A stretch of DNA of 48,448 nucleotides from an uncultured Clostridia bacterium (lineage in GTDB: Bacteria; Bacillota; Clostridia; TANB77; CAG-508): positions 1 to 48,448 of the forward strand of contig CAKPDY010000011.1 in NCBI GenBank assembly GCA_934149165.1. Direction: 5' to 3'. Positions 38,400 through 46,118 of the stretch are shown here, in pieces (position 1 is the first letter of the stretch; each line of letters opens with the position of its first letter). The notes beneath the pieces were generated by a model, which was not told where the DNA came from, did no database searches, and saw nothing but the letters and a program-made list of their open reading frames with translations. A program made the translations under genes and the position numbers.

Positions 38400-39698
38400 T
38401 TATTTTAAAATTTCCCAATAACCACTTTTGTTTGAGCCCATTCTTCTAATATATTCCTTATCCTTTAAATTACGAATTATTTTATTAATATATACTTCAC
38501 TATATTCTGTTAATCTTACAAAATCTGTTGTTTTATATGTTGGATTACTTCTTATCAATTCTAAAAGTTTAGTTTCAGCTTCATTAAGTTCCATATTTTC
38601 TATCGTTCTATCAACAACTTCAAGCAATTCCTTATTCAAAGGTATAGTAACAATTATAGTATGTTCACTTATATAGAAAGCATCTTTTCCATAGTTCTTT
38701 ACAATTAGTGGAATTCCATGCCCAGTTTGGTCAATATAATCCAAATCACTAAATATTTTTAATAGTTTTTTATTTATTGGCTTTGATACCCCAGCAAAAA
38801 AGTCTTCTTTAGTTAATGCTGATGGTAATCCCCCATTAGAAACAATCTCAATCCTATCATCATATATATATACTGCTGGAGGAATTTCTTCTGACCATTT
38901 TGTATGAACACATGCGTTCATCCATGCTTCTTTAAAAGAGCTAAAATCAAAATATTTTTCTTCTTGTCTTTGAATTCCTCCAACTTTGACTTTAGTTTCG
39001 TTTATACTTTCCATGTATTCTAAAACATTATTTACAGATAATAATAAGCATTTTCCACCGTAATCAGTTCTTTTAAGCATAACTGTTTTATCTTTTCCTG
39101 CAAATGTAACAACCTTAATTGATAAATCATTTTTATCTGCCAATAATTCTGCCATTAAATTATATTTTTTATTATTAGTCAATAGCCCTAAGTTTTCTTC
39201 AAATTTATCATTATTTATTTTAACATCATTTGATACATACAATCCTTTTAACATTTTAAATGTTAAATCTTGATTCGTAGATTCTTTTTGAATTATATAA
39301 TCTGGTTCTCCTTCTCTGTTTATCAGAGCCTTTAACATTTCTGGAGATAATTGTTTGTCTTCATCAAATGATCTACTATAATATTTTCCAAAAGCAGAAT
39401 AAGGAACATTATCTCCTTTTACATAAACCTTTATAATTTTTTTATCTTCTATAAGTTCTAACGCAATATTAGGTATTACTTGTGGTTTTATTCCTTCTGC
39501 AATTTTTCTTGAAACATCTCTTAATGTATTTTCATTTGAATCTACCTGACCAATAACATCACCATTATTTTTAACACCAAAATATAACGTAGCTTCACCA
39601 TGCTTATTTAACATAGCAGAAATTGAAATTACACCTTCAATAAGTTCACTTGTGCTTTTTTTGAACTCGATTTTTTCTGATTCTAAGCCTAAATTCAT
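38400..39698 (-). CDS. AlbA_2 (Schlafen-like) DNA-binding / ATP-binding regulator
   Basis: The N-terminal AlbA_2 domain reads ESEKIEFKKS, then ISAMLNKHGEATLYFGVKNNGDVIG and KIAEGIKPQVIPNI. The middle has the RecG-like helicase C-terminal ATPase-type segment with REEGE-like REGEPDY and NACVHTKWSEE, plus DRIEIVSNGGLP and GHGIPLIVKNYG of the GHKL-like fold. A C-terminal winged helix (TYKTTDFVRLTEYSEVYINKIIRNL) follows. Such proteins act as transcription regulators or in defence. At 432 aa it is typical. Four 12-bp repeats lie just upstream and may be its operator. Confidence 0.85.
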   Translation of the reverse strand: MNLGLESEKIEFKKSTSELIEGVISISAMLNKHGEATLYFGVKNNGDVIGQVDSNENTLRDVSRKIAEGIKPQVIPNIALELIEDKKIIKVYVKGDNVPYSAFGKYYSRSFDEDKQLSPEMLKALINREGEPDYIIQKESTNQDLTFKMLKGLYVSNDVKINNDKFEENLGLLTNNKKYNLMAELLADKNDLSIKVVTFAGKDKTVMLKRTDYGGKCLLLSVNNVLEYMESINETKVKVGGIQRQEEKYFDFSSFKEAWMNACVHTKWSEEIPPAVYIYDDRIEIVSNGGLPSALTKEDFFAGVSKPINKKLLKIFSDLDYIDQTGHGIPLIVKNYGKDAFYISEHTIIVTIPLNKELLEVVDRTIENMELNEAETKLLELIRSNPTYKTTDFVRLTEYSEVYINKIIRNLKDKEYIRRMGSNKSGYWEILK

Positions 39699-39718
39699 AT
39701 AAAATCATTCTCCTTTTT

Positions 39719-39767
39719 ATTCTATACTTTATTCTATACTTTATTCTATACTTTATTCTATACTTTT
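39719..39767. repeat. Four 12-bp tandem repeats upstream of the AlbA_2 gene
   Basis: The unit TCTATACTTTAT is repeated in tandem, about 20 bp before the AlbA_2 start codon. It overlaps the likely promoter and ribosome-site region, which suits an operator or a variable promoter spacer. Confidence 0.85.
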
Positions 39768-39884
39768 GTCAAATATTCTAAATTTTTTATTAAAAAATTA
39801 TTTGATAACTGCTCCTTCCCAACCAATTTTCATATACATATATCAAAAAATGGTCGGAAACAGCCATTTATCTCAGATAACAAA

Positions 39885-39936
39885 AAATTTACTTTCACAC
39901 TACATTTTTTTATTTTTGTAGTGTGAAAGTAAATTT
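39885..39936. terminator. 20-bp perfect inverted repeat at the element's right end
   Basis: AAATTTACTTTCACACTACA (39885-39904) and its exact complement (39917-39936) flank a T-rich 12-base loop. It may be a terminator for transcripts coming from pdaA into the element, or part of the recombinase target. Confidence 0.65.
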
Positions 39937-40004
39937 ATAATTACTATAATAGGCTATTTTTCTCAATTTTATAATTTTTCAATTCCGGACATTAAGAATT
40001 TAGG

Positions 40005-40017
40005 TGTATGGTTACCT
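40005..40017. repeat. Right attachment-site repeat
   Basis: TGTATGGTTACCT is the partner of 32492-32504. To its right the deacetylase frame is intact; to its left the frame runs on for ten foreign residues (PKFLMSGIEKL) and stops at 39969. Confidence 0.85.
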
Positions 40018-40442
40018 ACAATATGACCATCATCTATCATTTGTTTTACCAAATCTGGTTGAGTATTTAAATAATGTGCAGTTATAAAAAAACAAGCCTT
40101 CACATTATTTTGCTTTAAAACTTCCAAAATTTTTGGCATATACCCAGCTTCATATCCAGCATCAAAAGTTAAATATACTTTTTTACTTTCACTATTTCCT
40201 AAACAAATTCCATTATACTCATCTAATAAAGTTTTATTTTCTTTACCAACATCAGGTTGTTTATGATTATCTTCCCTTTTTATGCCCCAACATATTTTCT
40301 TATTACTTAATGTACTATTAGAATTTGTTAATAATACTCCCCCTGAAAAATCAATATTATTACACTTAATTATACAAAAGCTAAATATAAAAATACTTAC
40401 ATATGATAATGTAATAAATAACACTTTTTTATATTTTTCCAT
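40005..40442 (-). pseudogene. pdaA-like polysaccharide deacetylase, 5' fragment
   Basis: The N-terminal half has a membrane/signal helix (VLFITLSYVSIFIFSFCII, residues 8-26) and the NodB motif 1 (LTFDAGYEAGY). It reaches GHIVGNHT of motif 2, whose two His are metal ligands. The reading frame then enters the element. The restored protein would be about 275 aa, secreted or membrane-anchored and facing the cortex. It is the first gene of what would be the pdaA-yqfC-yqfD transcript. Confidence 0.9.
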
Positions 40443-40885
40443 AATCTATACCCTTTCTATTTTTATTTTTACTGTTACCACATAATTATAATGTAACATT
40501 TTATATTATTATTTACTTTAATATATATTAATTTTTGTGTAATTATATGTTATTTTTTTATTTCTTCATTTAAATCAATCATTGAATTTAGACATGAATC
40601 AAATTTTAATAAAAAACAATAAAGATTATAAACATCATAATTTTTATAAAATTCGGAACATTAAACTATTACTTTCATTTCTCAAGTATTATTTTAATAT
40701 TTTTAAACCCCTAGATTTAAGTTTACAGAATATATTTTTGTTTTGTCATTTTAGCACATTTTTTCTTGACTTTTGACGTATTTTGAAGTATTATTGGGTA
40801 AACCCCAAACAAAAAAGATTGGCACTTTATGTTAAGTGCTTTTAATTTATCCTCTATATCTCACTCTAATATAGGAGTTGATATT
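40443..40885 (+). promoter_or_regulatory. Divergent gap with the agrAC promoter
   Basis: TTGACT (40766-40771) and TATTAT (40789-40794) with a 17-base spacer precede agrA. A short GCACTT/AAGTGC hairpin with a T run at about 40820-40845 lies in the leader and might attenuate. The rest of the gap is AT-rich with no gene that I can support. Confidence 0.65.
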
Positions 40886-41623
40886 ATGTTAAACTTTATA
40901 CTATGTGATGACAATCCAAACATACTAAATAAATTAGAAAAAACATTAAATTCAATTTTAATGCAAAAAAACTTACCCGGACAAATTTCATATTCAACAA
41001 CACAACCAGATAAATTACTTAATTACATTGAAAATAACAAATACGATGTAGCCATACTAGACATTGACTTAAAATCAAAAATTACCGGTATGTCACTAGC
41101 AAATATTATACGAAAAAACACAAAAACAGTTTACATTATATTTACTACTGCACATTTAGAATATTCACTACTTGCTTACAAATACAAAACATTTGATTTC
41201 TTACCAAAACCCGTAACGCCTGAAAAATTAGAAGAAACAATTACTAGACTATTTGAAGACATTTCAAACAACTCTAGAACCTTTTTTAAACCAAACAAAA
41301 AAAACTTCATAATAAACAACAATGACGTACTATTTATTCAAAAGCAAGGAAAAAAATCAATTTTTAAAACAAGCACACAAGATTACGCACTAAACAAATC
41401 TTTTATTGATATTTTAGAATTCTTACCCCAAAACTTTGTACGATGTCACAAATCATACATTGTAAACCTCAACAAAATCTCTAGTATACAATGCAACAAC
41501 ATTATATTTTTCAATGAAAACCCAAACGCCCAATGCTACATTGGACCAAAATACAAAAATCAATTTACGGAGGTCATTAACTATGGAAATACTACAAAAC
41601 TTGTGGAATGCATTAACAACTGA
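40886..41623 (+). CDS. LytTR response regulator, AgrA type
   Basis: This cytosolic transcription factor has a receiver domain at 1-120: ILCDDNPN with the acidic pocket, VAILDIDL with the phospho-acceptor Asp, FTTAH and FLPKPV with the conserved Lys. A LytTR DNA-binding domain follows (VLFIQKQGKKSIFKT, NFVRCHKSYIVNLNKISSI). I chose the ATG giving MLNFILCDD because an AGGAG site lies 8 bp before it, although the frame is open 57 bases further upstream. The end overlaps agrC by 41 bp. It probably controls the agr genes. Confidence 0.92.
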   Translation: MLNFILCDDNPNILNKLEKTLNSILMQKNLPGQISYSTTQPDKLLNYIENNKYDVAILDIDLKSKITGMSLANIIRKNTKTVYIIFTTAHLEYSLLAYKYKTFDFLPKPVTPEKLEETITRLFEDISNNSRTFFKPNKKNFIINNNDVLFIQKQGKKSIFKTSTQDYALNKSFIDILEFLPQNFVRCHKSYIVNLNKISSIQCNNIIFFNENPNAQCYIGPKYKNQFTEVINYGNTTKLVECINN

Positions 41624-42938
41624 AGACGAAACTTTAATGAAATATATAACTTTATTTATGAGCTTCTTTGAAGCATATGTAAGTTTAAAACTATTTACAG
41701 CTGCTTTAGACATTACTTACACAAAAAAGCAAAGAAATTTATACTTTATGTATATGTTTTTTTATTGGATATTTACTAATTTAATTATACCCAATAACTT
41801 AGCTATATTTTTTACTATAATTTTCATTCCATTAATTATAAAATTTATTTTTAATGTTTCTATTATAAAAGGTATATTATCTTTATTATTGATATTACTT
41901 ACTACTGTAATTACAGAGAATATTTATGTAAATTTATGTTTTTTACTTTTTGGTATTTCATTTCAAGATTGCCAAAATATACCTATTTATAGAATACCTT
42001 CTTTGATAATCATATATACTATAATTTTTTTAATATCAAAATTGATTATACTAATTAAATTTAATTTTAATATTTTTGAACATTTAAGTAGAAAAAACAA
42101 GATTTTGATGTTTTTAAATATGCTCTTTATATTATTATGTATAGCAATACAATTTTATTTACTTGCTTTTTATAGCAATGTATTACCAATATATATAATA
42201 CTTATCAACGCATCTAGCTTAATTACTTATGCTATTATAAGTTTTTATAGTATGACTAGAAGTATTAGTTTGGAAATAACAGAAAAAGAATTAGAACAAA
42301 GCAAAAATCATAACAAAACATTAGAGTTACTTTATTCTAATACCAGAGCATTTAAACATGACCTTTCAAATATGTTAACAGCATTAGGAGGATATATATC
42401 AACCAAAAATTTAGAAGGTTTAGAAAAATATTATCAAAAAATGCTTGAAGAATGCCATATTGACAACAACCTATCAACATTAAACCCAAATGTAATAAAC
42501 AACCCAGCTATATACAACATACTAGCAAGTAAATATTATGAAGCAGACAAACTAGGCATAACAATAGACATGCAAGTATTTATAAACCTTAACCAACTAA
42601 AACTAAACACATATGACTTTTGCAAAATACTTGGAATATTATTAGATAATGCAATAGAAGCAGCAGCACAATGTGAAGAAAAACAAGTACATATAGCATT
42701 ACATGATGTAAAAAGCAAAAAATTCCAAATACTAGAAATTGAAAACACATACTCAAACAAAAACATAATAATAAGTCAACTCCAACAAAAAGGCTACACC
42801 ACAAAAACAGAAAATAAAGAAGCCCATGGAATAGGACTATGGCAAGTTTCAAGAATACTAAAAAAACACAATAACGCAATACTAGAAACAAGTAAAAACG
42901 AAAACTACTTCAAACAAGAACTTGCAATATATTACTAA
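41583..42938 (+). CDS. Sensor histidine kinase, AgrC type
   Basis: About six membrane helices fill residues 10-215 and probably sense the peptide. A HPK10-type dimerisation box follows, with TRAFKHDLSNML holding the phospho-His. The GHKL ATPase domain has DNAIEAAAQCEEK (N box) and HGIGLWQVSRIL (G box). The start is the ATG at 41583, 9 bp after GGAGG, within the end of the agrA gene. The length is 451 aa. It pairs with the agrD peptide made by the convergent operon. Confidence 0.92.
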   Translation: MEILQNLWNALTTEDETLMKYITLFMSFFEAYVSLKLFTAALDITYTKKQRNLYFMYMFFYWIFTNLIIPNNLAIFFTIIFIPLIIKFIFNVSIIKGILSLLLILLTTVITENIYVNLCFLLFGISFQDCQNIPIYRIPSLIIIYTIIFLISKLIILIKFNFNIFEHLSRKNKILMFLNMLFILLCIAIQFYLLAFYSNVLPIYIILINASSLITYAIISFYSMTRSISLEITEKELEQSKNHNKTLELLYSNTRAFKHDLSNMLTALGGYISTKNLEGLEKYYQKMLEECHIDNNLSTLNPNVINNPAIYNILASKYYEADKLGITIDMQVFINLNQLKLNTYDFCKILGILLDNAIEAAAQCEEKQVHIALHDVKSKKFQILEIENTYSNKNIIISQLQQKGYTTKTENKEAHGIGLWQVSRILKKHNNAILETSKNENYFKQELAIYY

Positions 42939-42990
42939 ACCACACCAAAAAATATAAAGTAGCCCCAATCACCCAAATTCAAATAAGGAA

Positions 42991-43023
42991 TTAATATATA
43001 AAAACGAAGTTTTTATATATTAA
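42991..43023. terminator. Terminator between agrC and agrD
   Basis: A 15-bp AT-rich stem TTAATATATAAAAAC/GTTTTTATATATTAA with a GAA loop can act in both directions. Confidence 0.8.
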
Positions 43024-43076
43024 TTTCTTTGCACTACCCTTAAAAATGGGGCGGTAAATTTCTTCCAAATATAAAA

Positions 43077-43109
43077 CAGTAAAATACTATTATAAAAAAT
43101 ATTTTACTG
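43077..43109 (-). terminator. Second hairpin downstream of agrD
   Basis: CAGTAAAATA and its complement (about 10 bp) lie 10 bp after the agrD stop, with a T-rich tail on the minus strand. Confidence 0.6.
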
Positions 43110-43118
43110 CTTTATTTA

Positions 43119-43238
43119 TTAATCTTCTTTTACTAAAGACTTTGGCATTTTAGGTTGATGTAATAATCCAAAAAATATACATGCAGTATTCGTAGCCTTA
43201 GCATACCTCTCAGCCATCTTACATAAAAATTTCAACAT
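43119..43238 (-). CDS. agrD: AgrD-type cyclic peptide precursor
   Basis: This 39 aa peptide has an amphipathic N-terminus (MLKFLCKMAERYAKA), a core with one Cys (TACIFFGLL) and an acidic tail with the family's P-x-(M/V)-P mark (QPKMPKSLVKED). By analogy the Cys would form the thiolactone with a residue about four positions on, giving a TACIFFG-type ring; the exact ends are inference. AgrB upstream would process it. A GGAGTG site lies 8 bp before the ATG. Confidence 0.9.
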   Translation of the reverse strand: MLKFLCKMAERYAKATNTACIFFGLLHQPKMPKSLVKED

Positions 43239-43298
43239 AAAAATCACTCCTAACCAAATAAATTATTTATAACAAAACATTATCACCGGTTATAATGT

Positions 43299-43928
43299 TT
43301 AATTATCAAAAACATTCTTATTTTTCCAATACACCTCATGTCCATACTTATTTCTTGTAGCCCAATAAGCAAACCTCGTAATTGAAATACTTTGCACAAA
43401 AACTCCAACAAGCAATATATTAGAAATAACATTATTTTTTATAACACATGCAACAATTAACATTATTGTAACAATTACATATGAACAAATTTTTCTTTTT
43501 CTTCTTTCCTTTTTAGAAATAACAGGCACATCCTCTGTATCAGCAGGAGCATACTTATAAATCATAACAATTGCAAATACCCATAAAAATACACCCAAAA
43601 TAACCTTAGACAAAAAAGAAATTTCAAACACCTGACTTAAAAAAGCATTTCCAGTATACATAATTGATGTTCCTATTATACAACCCAAATGAGTTTTTAA
43701 ATGAAATCCACCAGAATACATTCTATATGGTAACATTAAAGCAAAACAAATCATAGTCAACTTAAATATTCCCAAACCCCATGCAATACCTGCCATTATA
43801 AACAATTTAGGAACTTCACCAAACATAAGCTGTAAACCATATAAAATAACCTCTGCATTCTCATCATCAATATCTGGCATTTTCTTTCTTATTCTTTTTG
43901 TAAGATATTCACAAAACCTATTAATCAT
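43299..43928 (-). CDS. agrB: AgrB-type peptide-processing membrane endopeptidase
   Basis: AgrB cleaves and cyclises AgrD in the membrane. A cytosolic start with FCEYLTKRIRKKM precedes about six membrane helices. The catalytic His lies in YSGGFHLKTHLGC, in which the following Cys is the nucleophile. The length of 209 aa is normal. It lies 60 bp upstream of agrD, so the order is agrB-agrD, as usual, but these two face the agrA-agrC pair instead of preceding it. Confidence 0.95.
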   Translation of the reverse strand: MINRFCEYLTKRIRKKMPDIDDENAEVILYGLQLMFGEVPKLFIMAGIAWGLGIFKLTMICFALMLPYRMYSGGFHLKTHLGCIIGTSIMYTGNAFLSQVFEISFLSKVILGVFLWVFAIVMIYKYAPADTEDVPVISKKERRKRKICSYVIVTIMLIVACVIKNNVISNILLVGVFVQSISITRFAYWATRNKYGHEVYWKNKNVFDN

Positions 43929-44008
43929 TTTTGCTCACCTCTTTTTTATTTCTGAACTAATAATACACCACTTTCATTCATATTTTTCACTTGTTACACA
44001 TAAACACC

Positions 44009-44055
44009 AAAAAAGGAAATGAAAATACAATCTTTTTATTTTCATTCCCTTTTTG
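44009..44055 (-). terminator. Terminator after the pseudouridine synthase gene
   Basis: A 19-bp stem with a few mismatches (AAAAAAGGAAATGAAAATA and its complement) has a T-rich side on the minus strand, 23 bp after the stop of the gene. Confidence 0.75.
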
Positions 44056-44077
44056 CCTAATTTCATGCCCACTTTTA

Positions 44078-44764
44078 TTAAACACACACACCATCTAAAA
44101 TTTTCCATGTTCCATTAAGTTCAGGCAATACTTGAAACTCCATTCTTTCCTTTGAAACAGGATGAATAAAACTTAAGCTATATGCCCATAACGCAATTTG
44201 CTTTCCATGACCCCTTCCACCATATTTTTGGTCACCATAAATACTATGATTTCTGCTAGAAAACTGCACTCTAATTTGATGATGTCTACCAGTATGTAAA
44301 TGTACCTTAACAACAGATAAATTAATTTCTTCATTATATTTTAAAACTTCATATTCCAAATTTGCATATTTAGAATTTTTTGTTCCTTCTTCCACAACCT
44401 TACTCATATTTTTCTTTTCATTTTTTAATAAATAATCCTCAAATTGTCCTTTTTGTGGTTCAACTTTTCCATTAACAACAACTAAATATTTTTTTTCAAA
44501 CTCTTTTACACGAACTTGCTCACTAAGCCTTGCTGCTGCTTTCGATGTTTTAGCAAATACCATAACTCCACCAACTGGCCTATCTAGCCTATGTACTAGC
44601 CCTAAATACACATTACCAGGTTTATTATATTTTTCTTTTATATAATTTTTTATTATAGTTAGCATATCAATATCCCCTGTTTTATCCCCCTGTGATGGTA
44701 CATTAACCATTTTTTCCACAACTATTATATGATTATCTTCATAAAGCACATTTAATTTTTGCAT
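44078..44764 (-). CDS. RluA-family pseudouridine synthase
   Basis: This enzyme isomerises uridines in rRNA or tRNA. The catalytic motif is VHRLDRPVGGVMVFAKT (with the Asp), followed by GRHHQIRVQFS and GDQKYGG. I start at the ATG giving MQKLNVLYED, with GAGGG about 8 bp before it; a longer frame reaches back into the methyltransferase gene but its codons look non-coding. The product is about 228 aa, without an S4 domain. The exact target is not clear. Confidence 0.9.
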   Translation of the reverse strand: MQKLNVLYEDNHIIVVEKMVNVPSQGDKTGDIDMLTIIKNYIKEKYNKPGNVYLGLVHRLDRPVGGVMVFAKTSKAAARLSEQVRVKEFEKKYLVVVNGKVEPQKGQFEDYLLKNEKKNMSKVVEEGTKNSKYANLEYEVLKYNEEINLSVVKVHLHTGRHHQIRVQFSSRNHSIYGDQKYGGRGHGKQIALWAYSLSFIHPVSKERMEFQVLPELNGTWKILDGVCV

Positions 44765-44840
44765 TATATGTTCCCTCTTTTCTTCATTTATATCAAAATT
44801 AAAATATGTAATATTAATACTATTACATATTTTACAAATT

Positions 44841-45704
44841 TTAATTATTACTTTCCCACTTTCCAAATATTCCACAAGGTAGAACTAATTTTGAATTAGT
44901 CATTGGTATTCCTATTTCACCATTACTAAACATTCCACTATTTTTTATATTTAATTTCAAAATATTTTCTAAAACAGTACTTGATATTCCTGTTGTATAT
45001 GAATTTATTAAGAAAAATAAAGGATTATCTGATAATACTTTTGTACACAATTCAACTAAATCATAAATATTTTCTTCAAATTTCCATACTTCACCATTTG
45101 CACCTCTTCCATAAGAAGGTGGATCCATAATTATTGCATCATATTTATTTCCTCTTCTAATTTCCCTATTAACAAATTTTACAACATCATCTATTATATA
45201 CCTAACAGGTCTATTTTGCAATCCAGATGAAATAACATTTTCTTTTGCCCATGATACCATTCCTTTTGAACTATCAACATGACACACAGATGCACCTGCA
45301 GATAAACATGCTACTGTTGCTCCACCTGTGTATGCAAATAAATTTAGTACTTTTATTTCTCTATTTGATTGTTTTATTTTTTCCATCATCCAATCCCAAT
45401 TCACAGCTTGTTCAGGAAATAATCCTGTGTGTTTAAACCCCATTGGCTTTATGTTAAATGTTAAATTTTTGTATTTTATTTCCCAAGATGATGGCATTTT
45501 CTGGTTATATTCCCAGTTTCCTCCACCTGTATTACTACGATTATATCTAGCATTTAATTTATTCCACTTTTCTGGAAAAGACTTGTCCTTCCATATTATT
45601 TGTGGGTCAGGTCTAACTAATATAACATTTTTCCATCTTTCTAGTTTCTCTCCATTTGCCATATCAATTATTTCATAATCTTTCCAATTATTTGCTAACT
45701 TCAT
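44841..45704 (-). CDS. Class I SAM-dependent methyltransferase
   Basis: The protein has a Rossmann-type core with VLNLFAYTGGATVACLSAGA (motif I), HVDSSKGMVSWAKEN, YDAIIMDPPSYGRG (motif IV, DPPSY) and FFLINSYTTG. DPPSY and the N-terminal region resemble RlmI/RlmK-type rRNA cytosine or guanine methyltransferases. I chose the second ATG (MKLANN), since the first has a ribosome site touching it. At 287 aa it is short and has no PUA domain. It lies 76 bp before the pseudouridine synthase start. Confidence 0.87.
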   Translation of the reverse strand: MKLANNWKDYEIIDMANGEKLERWKNVILVRPDPQIIWKDKSFPEKWNKLNARYNRSNTGGGNWEYNQKMPSSWEIKYKNLTFNIKPMGFKHTGLFPEQAVNWDWMMEKIKQSNREIKVLNLFAYTGGATVACLSAGASVCHVDSSKGMVSWAKENVISSGLQNRPVRYIIDDVVKFVNREIRRGNKYDAIIMDPPSYGRGANGEVWKFEENIYDLVELCTKVLSDNPLFFLINSYTTGISSTVLENILKLNIKNSGMFSNGEIGIPMTNSKLVLPCGIFGKWESNN

Positions 45705-45728
45705 TTTTTCTACCATTCCTTTTTATTT

Positions 45729-45938
45729 TTATAATAAATTTAATAATTCTATAAATCTACATACTATTAGATAATCTATAAATAAAAAAATTACACTTAT
45801 TATTATTGTTAATGTAAAATAATTATCTTTTTCAATTAATTTTAACAATTTACGAAATTTTGATATTTTAGTAATTGTACCAGACTCTGTACCATTTTTA
45901 TATTTAACATTAAAAATAACATCATTTGTATATTCCAT
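45729..45938 (-). CDS. Small single-helix membrane protein (69 aa)
   Basis: Residues 1-38 are polar and Lys-rich (MEYTNDVIFNVKYKNGTE), followed by a membrane helix at about 40-65 (FTLTIIISVIFLFIDYLIV). An AGGAGG-like site (AAGGAGGAAAAGG) precedes the ATG. I know no family. It lies between uvrC and the methyltransferase, in the same orientation. Confidence 0.6.
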   Translation of the reverse strand: MEYTNDVIFNVKYKNGTESGTITKISKFRKLLKLIEKDNYFTLTIIISVIFLFIDYLIVCRFIELLNLL

Positions 45939-46118
45939 ACCTTTTCCTCCTTAATAACTGCTATTTTAATTATATGCAGGTTTATTAAGCTTTATGAAAA
46001 GTTTTCATTTTGCTATTTTTTTATTTTTAGATTATTTTTGATAACATAATTTATATTATAACATATTTAGCTATAAAATGGAAGATTGATTTTATACTAC
46101 ACCATACATTTTCTTATA

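Larger units (their letters stand above)
32492..40017. mobile_element. 7.5 kb site-specific element inserted in the pdaA-like gene
   Basis: The element is bounded by near-identical direct repeats TGTATG(A/G)TT(G/A)CCT. Just inside them are 17-base imperfect inverted sequences (GACATTAAGNNTTTAGG type). The recombinase is next to the left end. Cargo is on the minus strand: recombinase, 39 aa protein, 78 aa protein, 260 aa protein, small paralogue gene, HExxH gene and AlbA_2 gene. No relaxase, conjugation or replication gene was recognised, so it is a small integrative element or an intervening element of the skin type. Confidence 0.88.

Noticed and set aside
41561..41573. A possible CGG shift site at the end of agrA
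   Set aside because: The CGG there is out of frame (ACG-GAG) and forms part of the ribosome site of agrC.
44765..44875. N-terminal extension of the pseudouridine synthase
   Set aside because: The extension overlaps the methyltransferase gene and is unlike the family; a good ribosome site precedes the internal ATG.
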